From: Enterovibrio norvegicus FF-33
Lineage (GTDB): Bacteria > Pseudomonadota > Gammaproteobacteria > Enterobacterales > Vibrionaceae
Assembly (NCBI RefSeq): GCF_000286835.2
Contig: NZ_AJYD02000038.1
Coordinates: 267,346 to 331,345 of the forward strand
Reading direction: 5' to 3'
DNA length: 64,000 nucleotides
Shown here: positions 56,622-64,000 of the stretch, one piece after another
How the letters are laid out: every line of letters begins with the position of its first letter
How positions within the stretch are numbered: the first letter of the stretch is position 1
The notes under the pieces: model-generated
What the model was told of the DNA's origin: nothing
What the model saw: only the letters and a program-made list of their open reading frames with translations
Database searches by the model: none
Program-made: the position numbers and the translations under genes

Positions 56622-58577
56622 TTACCCAGGTTTGATCTGCTCACAAATCGCTTTAACGTCGGCAAACGGATACTGACCAAACTTACCAAAACCTGCTGTT
56701 TTACCTAAACGAAGCCGCCCTGTCAGTGGCGTCGCGATGCCGCATAGGTATCTCGCAATGGCGTGAGAAGTGACAGCGTCATCTTCCGCAGCATTGAGTA
56801 ACGGCTGACTTGCACGTTGGAGATCAGATAACTCCAATGGCAACAATGCTGAAGCACTCGGTAGCGTCGCAATTTGGCCTCGGCACACAGAGCAATGTCC
56901 GCATTGCTTCGGCGCATGCTCATCTGCAAAGTAACTTGCCAGTCGATGACTCAAGCAGGTCGTGGTTTCAAACAGTTCGAGCATGGCATGAACACGCTGA
57001 ATCTCACTGTGCTCCTTGGCCTGAAACATATCGTGTATTTTATCGCTTAGCTCAGCAGCGGGTGTTCCCGTCAATGCCTCAGGACGACACACACGGAAAA
57101 CGTCTGTCATTTGTTTGCTTTCCAGCTCAATCCAGCCCTTGTCGGCAAAGTAATCCAACGCCGTGACTGCACGGTTGCGGTCAGCATGAAACCCCTGCCA
57201 AAGCGCCTCAAAATCAACCGTATGCCAAGTGCGAGATTTTGGCGATGCTGCAAACACGGCTTCGACAAACTGCTTACGCTCTCCATCAAAATGCCCGATG
57301 ATTTGCTCAACACTTAATAACGTTTTAAATCGATAGTCCGCAAAATAGCTGTATTGAGGCTCAATCACCCCTTCTAATTCGAGGTAAACCAGCAAGGTTT
57401 TCAGAGGAAGCTGTCGAATGTTGCTGTCACGTGAAAGGCGATTCAACATCACTTCCCAAGAGCTGCCTAACGGTGTTTTGCCAACCTCTTCAATCACCGA
57501 ATAAATAGCGACGCGGTCTGGTGTGTCACCATAAACAAAGTTTTCCAGTACGCTCAGCGATTCTCGGTTGGCAAGCACCGAGCACGTCGACGTTTGCCCA
57601 TCGCGCCCTGCCCGACCAATTTCCTGGCTGTAGTTTTCTATCGATTTAGGCAAATCGTAATGTATCACGGCGCGAATATCTGACTTATCAACACCCATAC
57701 CAAAAGCAATCGTCGCGACAATGCAGTTGATCTCACCTTGCATAAAACGGTTTTGAATTTTCTGTCGTTCATCATTTGGCATACCCGCGTGATAGGCATG
57801 AGCAGGCAGCCCTTCATTCCGTAAAAAACTTGCGACCGTTTCAGCCGTGTTTTGTAAGGTGACGTAAATAATGGTCGGGGCTTGTGATGCATTTTTTAGC
57901 TGGGTAAGTAAGGTGGCCGCTTTATCCTGCTCAGGGCATGCAACCACGTTGAGATCCAAATTGCTGCGATAGAAACCGGTTACCACAATGTCTTGCGAAG
58001 CAATACCGAACTTGGTTCCCATGTCTGCAATGACTTGGGGTGTTGCGGTAGCCGTCAGCAATAGTACTTGGGGGATATTGAGTTGCTTACAATAAACGGG
58101 CAATTTCAGGTAATCTGGGCGGAAATTATGCCCCCATTCCGATATACAGTGCGCCTCATCCACCACGAGAAGCGACAAAGAAACGGATGAAATGAACTGT
58201 CTGAATCGTTCATTTTTAAGGCGTTCGACTGAAATCATCAAGATCTTCGTCTCACCCGCTTTTACCGCTCTCATTACTTCTCGTGACTCATCATAGGTCA
58301 ACGTAGAATCAAGAGACGCGGCGGGTATCCCTTTGCTTTTGAGAAAATCGAGCTGATCTTTCATCAATGCCAGTAAAGGCGATATCACGAGTGTTAAGTG
58401 AGGAAGATGAAGCGCGGGGAGCTGATAACACAATGATTTACCCGATCCAGTAGGAAATATCGCCGCCGAGGAGTGCCCCGAAAGCACTCTCTCAACCACT
58501 TGCTGCTGACCACCTCGTAAGCCTTCAAATCCGAAAACCTGTTTCAACGTCTGTAAATAGGTGGTATCAGTGCTCAT
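56622..58577 (-). CDS. RecQ-family ATP-dependent DNA helicase
   Basis: 651 residues. The superfamily 2 helicase motifs are complete: GGQQQVV (motif 0), PTGSGKS (Walker A), VVDEAH (DEAH), LTATAT, IAFGMGVDKSDIR and QEIGRAGRDG. The zinc-binding cysteines are near 545-575 (C...CGHCSVC). The C-terminal ~70 residues are not an obvious HRDC domain. It unwinds DNA 3' to 5' in recombination and fork repair. It is convergent with the kinase gene, 56 bases away, and without a neighbour on its own strand. It may be the second, RecQ-like paralogue rather than the main RecQ; sequence comparison would decide. Confidence 0.9.
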   Translation of the reverse strand: MSTDTTYLQTLKQVFGFEGLRGGQQQVVERVLSGHSSAAIFPTGSGKSLCYQLPALHLPHLTLVISPLLALMKDQLDFLKSKGIPAASLDSTLTYDESREVMRAVKAGETKILMISVERLKNERFRQFISSVSLSLLVVDEAHCISEWGHNFRPDYLKLPVYCKQLNIPQVLLLTATATPQVIADMGTKFGIASQDIVVTGFYRSNLDLNVVACPEQDKAATLLTQLKNASQAPTIIYVTLQNTAETVASFLRNEGLPAHAYHAGMPNDERQKIQNRFMQGEINCIVATIAFGMGVDKSDIRAVIHYDLPKSIENYSQEIGRAGRDGQTSTCSVLANRESLSVLENFVYGDTPDRVAIYSVIEEVGKTPLGSSWEVMLNRLSRDSNIRQLPLKTLLVYLELEGVIEPQYSYFADYRFKTLLSVEQIIGHFDGERKQFVEAVFAASPKSRTWHTVDFEALWQGFHADRNRAVTALDYFADKGWIELESKQMTDVFRVCRPEALTGTPAAELSDKIHDMFQAKEHSEIQRVHAMLELFETTTCLSHRLASYFADEHAPKQCGHCSVCRGQIATLPSASALLPLELSDLQRASQPLLNAAEDDAVTSHAIARYLCGIATPLTGRLRLGKTAGFGKFGQYPFADVKAICEQIKPG

Positions 58578-59465
58578 TTCCGCCTCGGCAAATCAATAGA
58601 ATCAAATGATGCTGAAGTCTACACGTCCGCTAGACAGGCGACGAGTGTAAAGAAAGGAAACTCGGGAAATCCCGCGAAATTAAGTAAGTATGGGGTTGCT
58701 CAATATTGGCCAACACGACCGTCCAAAAACAGCAAGGCGTGGGTGTTACTAGGTATTAATTGAAAAATAGTGCATTTTGCCATCAGAAGCCCTGAATCAT
58801 TCGTAGCTGACAAATGCAGTAGTTCGATTTACACGCAGCAAAATATGATATGGCTCCGGCAAAAAAGATTCAAATGGAAGAACACCTTAATCTCTTTACC
58901 CGCACAGTAAACGCTGAATAAAAAACCATAGAAAATTTGAAATAAACTAAAAACCCGTCAATTTTAAATCAAAAAACCTCCAACACATTGATAATTATTT
59001 TCACACCTAAACCTCGCCACTATACGCCACCAATTGAACAGGTCGGAATTAGATATGGATATAACCGAAATCATCAATCACAAATATCACAAACCTTGTT
59101 TCAACACGTTATGAACGAAGTGCATTTTTCTTTGTTCACCACAACGTAAGTGCGCAGCGTGAAACGACACATCTCATTGCGCTGACTCTTATTTCCCTCA
59201 TCAATTCAGAAAGATACAACCAATGAGCAGTCTTATCTAGTAAATAAGTTTTAATACTTTAGATGTACACCCACTCACTAAATTAGATATCCCTCAATAT
59301 ATAAGTAATCCCATGTCTGCTACAAGTCATGAGTAGCAATACAGCTAATGTCACTAGTATGCGAACAATATCCTTCTCACTTTCAATTGATATGCACATT
59401 CATTAAATACCACTCAGCAGTGACTGACAAAACCATATAATTACATAAACAAAAGGGTTATTACT
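58578..59465. other. AT-rich intergenic region upstream of the giant protease
   Basis: About 890 bases with no convincing gene. It should contain the promoter of recQ (left end, minus strand) and that of the protease (right end). A Fur-like sequence lies at 58989-59003. A 15-codon frame at 58874-58921 (MEEHLNLFTRTVNAE) faintly recalls the first residues of a LysR regulator and may be a vestige. No repeats or element ends were seen. Confidence 0.45.
58989..59003. promoter_or_regulatory. Weak Fur-box-like sequence
   Basis: TGATAAT-T-ATTTTCA matches the 7-1-7 Fur consensus TGATAATnATTATCA with one mismatch. It lies about 460 bases before the protease start, which is far for an operator, and in AT-rich DNA where chance matches are likely. 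Confidence 0.2.
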
Positions 59466-62400
59466 GTGGCCGCATCCCGTAGAGATTCATCAAGAGACAA
59501 ACAACAAAATACCAAGCAATGTATTAACCATACAGACAAAGGAAAATCGATAAGAAAGCGATTGCTTACTCTTGGCGTTTTCATGTTAACTGCTTTTTTT
59601 GTTGTGGGAGCACTTCAATCAGGCCACTCTCTATCGGCTGCCAATACGGCTAAAGGCTTATCACCGCTGATCGCAATCAACGATGACGGCGCGGTTCAAT
59701 CAAGCCCAAATACATCGGGTGCACCCACATCAATAAGCATTCCATTTGAAGAAAGCCTTGCCGGTCATGGTATTGAAGGCAAGCCGAATGCCGAGCGCCC
59801 TTGGTTGAGTGCATCACTTGAAAAACGTCCTTTTAGTGATTATTGGCGCAAGCAAGTTGAGTATCACCTTGCCCAGCCTCGCACACCGGGTTGGGTCAAA
59901 TTCGAAAGCTATCATTTCAACAAAGGCAGAGATCCTCTCCAGTTACCTACTTTTGCTCGCATGGTTGAATCTAAGCATGTTCCCAACGTACTGACCGTGC
60001 GAATTGTTGATGGCATTGATAGCAATACCGCACTATCTGATATTGGTTTTAACCATAAGCAATCACTCGACCCAGCGGCTAAAAATTCACGCGTTCATGT
60101 CTATCAGATCCCTTCAGAGATGGCATTTGAGCTCGCGCTCGAAACCGTCAATGCGCACCCTAATGTCGCATTTGGTGAGCCCGATTATTTGATTGAATGG
60201 GCACTTGCTCCCAATGAATCCAATGGTGGTATTAGCAATGGCACCGCTTGGTGGCTCAATCAATTGAATGCCTATGAAGCATGGGAAACCACCACCGATG
60301 CAACCGCCATTGGGCCGATTGCTGTTTATGACCAAGGTGTACTTCGCAGCCACGAGGATCTAAGAGAAAACTTTTGGGTCAACCCAGACGAAATCGCAGG
60401 AAATGGTGTCGATGACGATAACAATGGCATTGTCGATGACATAAATGGTCGCACCAACACAGTATTTGGCTCCCATGGCACACCCGTGGCAGGAACCATC
60501 TGTGGAGAAGGTAATAACGGCATTGGGTATGTCGGCAGTGCATGGAAGTGTCAATTAATGGATACCGGTGGCCCACTGAGTTTTGCCGCCGCCGTATCAG
60601 ATGCAATGGCATCTTTGCGTTATGCGACGTCAAAAGGTTCTCGGATTTCGAACCACAGTTGGGGTATCAGCGGTGACTACAGTCAAGCCTTCAAAGATGT
60701 GATCACGGACATTGAGAGTGATGACCACTTAATGGTGATTGCATCACACAACTTTAATTCCAATATCGACAACAGCCCCGTCTACCCTGCTTCTTACGAC
60801 AACGACAACATTTTAAGTATCGCGGCATCCAATCAAAGCGAAGGCCGGATCAGCTATTCAAACTATGGCGCAGTCAGTGTTGATATTGCGGCACCAACCG
60901 AATTTATCACGGCCAATTCCTCGGGAGGATATTCAGGCTTTAGTGGCACATCACAAGCAACGCCTGTTGTGACTGGTGTGGTTGCGCTTGCTTGGGCGAT
61001 GGACCCGTCCATGAATTTCAGAGAAATAAAACAATTAGTCATGGACACTGCTCGCCGTGTTCCAGCTTGGAATGGCTTGACCGTTTCTGGCGGGATTATC
61101 GACATGAAAAATCTAGTGGAATCCGTGATCGTCGATACAGATGGTGATGGCATTCTCGACGATGTCGATCCCGATGATGACAACGATGGCGTATTAGATG
61201 AAGACGATGCCTTCCCTAAAGACGCGACGGAGACAGTAGATACTGACGGCGATGGTATCGGCAATAACGCCGACAATGATGATGACGGCGATGGCGTCAA
61301 CGATGAAGACGATTGGCGTCCACTTGATCCTAACGAACAATATGACACCGACGGTGATGGTGTAGGTAACACTCAGGATGATGACGATGACAATGATGGC
61401 GTTTTAGATATTGACGACGCCTTCCCGCTAGATAATACAGAGACCACGGACACTGACGGCGATGGCGTGGGTGATAACAGCGACCAATTCGTCAATAACC
61501 CGAATGAATGGGTAGACTCAGATGGCGATGGTGTCGGTGACAACAGTGATATAGACCGTGATAACGATGGCTTAAGTGACGATTTAGAATCACGCACATC
61601 TGCGCTAGTCACCAATTGGCCGACGTTAACGGGTAGTGCTGTCTTTACCGATGGCGTCTTAACGGCGAACGGCGGAAGCTGGGGACAGCAAGCCAATTCC
61701 GATAGTTTCTCTCAATATGGATTTAGCGACAACTATCGCTTGAGCTTCACCATTGACGCACTTGGCACCTACAACATGATTGGGCTAGGCAGTGTCGAAA
61801 GCTCCGCCAGCTATACCGATATCGATTACGCTTTCTACTTGACGGGCGGCTCTCTGAGCGTTTACGAAAGCGGTGCTAGCAGAGGTAGTCTGGGCAGTGT
61901 TTCCGTAGGCGACACGCTGACTATTGAAGTCAATACAAACACCATTCGATACCTCCGAAACAACACCGAGCTTCGCGAAGTCACCTACAGCGGCGATACC
62001 CCTGACTTCTACGTTGACTCCAGTTTCTATAGCGGCGCGATCCGCCTTAGTAACATCGAATTGACGCCGCTCTCGGGCGCAGGCTTGTCGGCCGATGCAG
62101 ATAACGATGGCGTGACCAACGATGTCGATCTCGACTCGGATAACGACACCATCCCGGATGTGATTGAAGCTGGTCTGGCAGACAGCGATGGCGATCTCAA
62201 GGTCGATAGCATTGACCTGCAAGCCAGCGTTGATCCCGCCCCCGATTCTGACGGTGACGGCATTCCTGATTACCTCGACTTGGAAAGCCAAAACGCAGAG
62301 AACGACGGCACGGCCTTTGACATGGCCGCCAGTGACTTTGCGGCGTTTGATTCCAATGGCGATGGCATGCTCGATGGCAATGACGAACTCGGCGGTCACG

Positions 62401-64000
62401 ACGTCAACAACAACGGGGTCGATGATCGCGCCGAAGATGCAGACGGCGACGGCCTCTCGAACCCGAACGATGACGACGATGACAACGACGGCACGCTCGA
62501 CGTGGATGATGCGTTCCCGTTCGATCCAAATGAAGACACTGACACCGACGGTGACGGCGTCGGTGACAACGGCGATGCTTTCCCAACAGATGGCTCTGAA
62601 ACAACAGATACAGACGGCGATGGCGTCGGCGATAACAGTGATGCGTTCCCAACGGATGCGTCGGAGACCACCGACACCGACGGCGATGGCGTCGGCGATA
62701 ACAGTGACGCTTTCCCTGAAGACGCCACCGAGACCACCGATTCCGACAATGACGGCGTGGGTGACAACAGCGACATTGACCGTGATAACGACGGCTTAAG
62801 TGACGATTTAGAATCACGCACTCACGCTGATGTCACAGACTGGCCGACGCTTTACGGCGCCAGCTTCTCGGATGGCGTACTCAGTGCCAACGGCGGCAGC
62901 TGGACTTATCAAGCCAATTCAGCGCGTTTCTCCACCTACGGCTTTAACGACAACTACCGTTTCTCGTTCCGAGTCGATGCACTGGGCAGTAACAACATGA
63001 TGGGCCTGGGCAGCGTGGAAAGCGCCGCCAGCTATACCGACATTGATTACGCCTTCTACCTCGTGGGCTCCACACTGTACATCTATGAAAATGGGGCGTA
63101 TCGCACCAACTTTGGCGCGGGCAGTGTCTCTGTGGGAGACACAATGACCATCCAAGTCAATGCGGGCACGGTCACCTACTTGCGTAACGACACAGCGCTT
63201 CGCGAAGTCACCTACTCCGGCGATACCCCTGACTTCTACGTCGACTCCAGCTTCCACAGCGGCGCGATCCGCCTGAGCGAACTGGCGGTCACTCCCCTGT
63301 CTGGCGCAGGCTTATCGGCCGATGCAGATAACGATGGCGTGACTAACGATGTCGATCTCGACTCGGATAACGACACCATCCCAGATGTGATTGAAGCTGG
63401 CTTGGCCGATACCGATGGCGATCTCAAGGTCGATAGCATTGACCTGCAAGCCAGCGTTGATCCCGCCCCCGATTCTGACGGTGACGGCATTCCTGATTAC
63501 CTCGACTTGGAAAGCCAAAACGCAGAGAACGACGGCACGGCCTTTGACATGGCCGCCAGTGACTTTGCGGCGTTTGATTCCAATGGCGATGGCATGCTCG
63601 ATGGCAATGACGAACTCGGCGGTCACGACGTCAACAACAACGGGGTCGATGATCGCGCCGAAGATGCAGACGGCGACGGCCTCTCGAACCCGAACGATGA
63701 CGACGATGACAACGACGGCACGTTAGATATTTACGATGCGTTCCCGTTCGATCCGAACGAAGACACCGACACCGACGGTGATGGCGTCGGTGACAACGGC
63801 GATGCCTTCCCTACAGATGGCTCTGAAACAACAGATACAGACGGCGATGGCGTGGGCGATAACAGTGATGCCTTCCCTGAAGATGCGTCGGAGACCACCG
63901 ACACGGACGGCGATGGCGTCGGCGATAACCGTGACGCCTTCCCTGAAGACGCCACTGAAACCACCGATTCCGACAATGACGGCGTGGGTGACAACAGCGA
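59466..64000 (+). CDS. Secreted subtilisin-like (S8) protease with calcium-binding repeats, 3' end outside window
   Basis: The frame is open from GTG 59466 (AAAGGG eight bases upstream) to the end, over 1500 residues. A long basic N region (KGKSIRKR) and a hydrophobic stretch (LLTLGVFMLTAFFVVGAL) ending LSA-AN look like a signal peptide. A prodomain-like region leads to the S8 catalytic core, with Asp in AVYDQGV (near 283), His in SHGTPVAG, Asn in SNHSWG and Ser in GTSQATPVV (near 497). From about residue 558 the protein consists of thrombospondin-type-3-like repeats (DTDGDGxxDDxDxDDDNDGV, AFPxDxxET) that bind calcium. These alternate with a ~150-residue beta-rich domain (NGGSW, SYTDIDYAFYL, SVGDT, YVDSSF). 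This suggests a very large calcium-stiffened exoprotease or adhesin. The repeat DNA is visibly richer in G+C than the catalytic part. Confidence 0.9.
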   Translation, partial: MAASRRDSSRDKQQNTKQCINHTDKGKSIRKRLLTLGVFMLTAFFVVGALQSGHSLSAANTAKGLSPLIAINDDGAVQSSPNTSGAPTSISIPFEESLAGHGIEGKPNAERPWLSASLEKRPFSDYWRKQVEYHLAQPRTPGWVKFESYHFNKGRDPLQLPTFARMVESKHVPNVLTVRIVDGIDSNTALSDIGFNHKQSLDPAAKNSRVHVYQIPSEMAFELALETVNAHPNVAFGEPDYLIEWALAPNESNGGISNGTAWWLNQLNAYEAWETTTDATAIGPIAVYDQGVLRSHEDLRENFWVNPDEIAGNGVDDDNNGIVDDINGRTNTVFGSHGTPVAGTICGEGNNGIGYVGSAWKCQLMDTGGPLSFAAAVSDAMASLRYATSKGSRISNHSWGISGDYSQAFKDVITDIESDDHLMVIASHNFNSNIDNSPVYPASYDNDNILSIAASNQSEGRISYSNYGAVSVDIAAPTEFITANSSGGYSGFSGTSQATPVVTGVVALAWAMDPSMNFREIKQLVMDTARRVPAWNGLTVSGGIIDMKNLVESVIVDTDGDGILDDVDPDDDNDGVLDEDDAFPKDATETVDTDGDGIGNNADNDDDGDGVNDEDDWRPLDPNEQYDTDGDGVGNTQDDDDDNDGVLDIDDAFPLDNTETTDTDGDGVGDNSDQFVNNPNEWVDSDGDGVGDNSDIDRDNDGLSDDLESRTSALVTNWPTLTGSAVFTDGVLTANGGSWGQQANSDSFSQYGFSDNYRLSFTIDALGTYNMIGLGSVESSASYTDIDYAFYLTGGSLSVYESGASRGSLGSVSVGDTLTIEVNTNTIRYLRNNTELREVTYSGDTPDFYVDSSFYSGAIRLSNIELTPLSGAGLSADADNDGVTNDVDLDSDNDTIPDVIEAGLADSDGDLKVDSIDLQASVDPAPDSDGDGIPDYLDLESQNAENDGTAFDMAASDFAAFDSNGDGMLDGNDELGGHDVNNNGVDDRAEDADGDGLSNPNDDDDDNDGTLDVDDAFPFDPNEDTDTDGDGVGDNGDAFPTDGSETTDTDGDGVGDNSDAFPTDASETTDTDGDGVGDNSDAFPEDATETTDSDNDGVGDNSDIDRDNDGLSDDLESRTHADVTDWPTLYGASFSDGVLSANGGSWTYQANSARFSTYGFNDNYRFSFRVDALGSNNMMGLGSVESAASYTDIDYAFYLVGSTLYIYENGAYRTNFGAGSVSVGDTMTIQVNAGTVTYLRNDTALREVTYSGDTPDFYVDSSFHSGAIRLSELAVTPLSGAGLSADADNDGVTNDVDLDSDNDTIPDVIEAGLADTDGDLKVDSIDLQASVDPAPDSDGDGIPDYLDLESQNAENDGTAFDMAASDFAAFDSNGDGMLDGNDELGGHDVNNNGVDDRAEDADGDGLSNPNDDDDDNDGTLDIYDAFPFDPNEDTDTDGDGVGDNGDAFPTDGSETTDTDGDGVGDNSDAFPEDASETTDTDGDGVGDNRDAFPEDATETTDSDNDGVGDNS
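61539..62762 (+). repeat. Tandem repeat unit 1 (1224 bp) of the protease
   Basis: Unit 1 starts at GACAACAG (61539) and ends where the same text recurs at 62763. It contains the beta-rich domain followed by Asp/Gly calcium repeats, 408 codons. Its later half, 62081-62494, is nearly identical to 63308-63721 in unit 2, while the beta-rich domain differs more (for example LSVYESGASRG against LYIYENGAYRT). Confidence 0.88.
62763..63989 (+). repeat. Tandem repeat unit 2 (1227 bp) of the protease
   Basis: 409 codons, one codon longer than unit 1. The first bases of a third unit (GACAACAGCGA) are the last bases of the window, so the array continues. Near-identity over more than 400 bases points to recent duplication or gene conversion. 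Confidence 0.88.

Noticed and set aside
58874..58921. Short frame MEEHLNLFTRTVNAE resembling a LysR regulator N terminus
   Set aside because: Only 15 codons with no continuation and no ribosome site; could be a vestige but cannot be supported.
58989..59003. Fur control of the protease and iron-chelator role of the cluster
   Set aside because: The single Fur-like match is far from the start. The cluster has no TonB receptor, no hydroxamate/catechol genes and no Fur box at its head, so a siderophore role is not supported.
59055..59114. 19-codon frame starting MDITEIINHKYHK before the protease
   Set aside because: No ribosome site of note and no sign of attenuator structure; chance frame.
61785..63994. 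Several long minus-strand frames over the protease repeats (for example 61785-62399)
   Set aside because: They recur with the repeat period and arise from the biased GAC/GGC/GAT codons of the sense strand. No starts with ribosome sites; their residues are antisense of Asp/Gly repeats.
1..64000. CRISPR arrays, tRNA/rRNA genes, integrase or transposase genes
   Set aside because: Looked for short regular repeats, tRNA-like cloverleaf ends and recombinase motifs; none seen. The only tandem repeats are coding repeats of the protease.

Overview
The window looks like a moderate-G+C gammaproteobacterial chromosome, most probably Vibrionaceae. The reasons are a LuxM/AinS-like acyl-homoserine-lactone synthase next to a LuxN-like hybrid kinase, a umuDC operon with a consensus gammaproteobacterial LexA box, and the style of the flanking genes (M32 carboxypeptidase, MscS, RecQ, large secreted subtilase). 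No tRNA, rRNA, CRISPR array or intact insertion sequence was seen.

Layout. 1-7.5 kb is a patchwork of unrelated genes with scars of rearrangement. It holds the 3' end of an M32 carboxypeptidase, an HTTM-DCC membrane protein, a second broken copy of the carboxypeptidase 3' end, SOS-controlled umuDC on the minus strand, an aldehyde-dehydrogenase remnant, a MscS channel and a DUF1989 protein. 7.5-8.6 kb is an AT-rich non-coding stretch with a perfect 20-bp palindrome. 8.6-52.1 kb is one co-oriented biosynthetic cluster. 52.4-56.6 kb is the quorum-sensing pair. RecQ (minus strand) and about 0.9 kb of AT-rich intergenic DNA follow. The window ends inside a very long subtilisin-like protease with calcium-binding repeats and tandem duplications of about 1.22 kb.

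The cluster encodes an acylated peptide-polyketide. A 2121-aa protein (FAAL-T-C-A-T-E) loads a fatty acid and adds D-Asn. A 3307-aa protein (C-A-T x3 plus a half C domain) adds Ile, Ser and Thr, judged from clean specificity codes. An exporter and two membrane proteins of the CPBP family come next. A 5873-aa protein begins with an AT-less ketosynthase and carrier domain. It then carries a C domain followed by a collapsed A/C remnant, an A domain of unclear (Gly-like) code that lost its A10 lysine, an A domain interrupted between A2 and A3 by a methyltransferase (Cys-like code), a beta-amino-acid type A domain, and an Asn A domain. A 1619-aa protein (TubC docking-C-FkbH-T-E/C-like) appears to load and attach a glyceryl unit at the end. 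A type II thioesterase and a phosphopantetheinyl transferase close the operon. Working product model (inference): acyl-D-Asn-Ile-Ser-Thr-[C2 ketide]-(Gly?)-(methylated Cys-like?)-beta-Ala-like-Asn-glycerate.

The most unusual points are the embedded C-FkbH-T module at the end of an NRPS line with no thioesterase domain, the fossil module parts kept in frame inside the giant synthetase, the tandem CPBP proteins that have lost catalytic residues, and the LuxM/LuxN-type pair at the cluster edge with an extra pseudo-receiver in the kinase.
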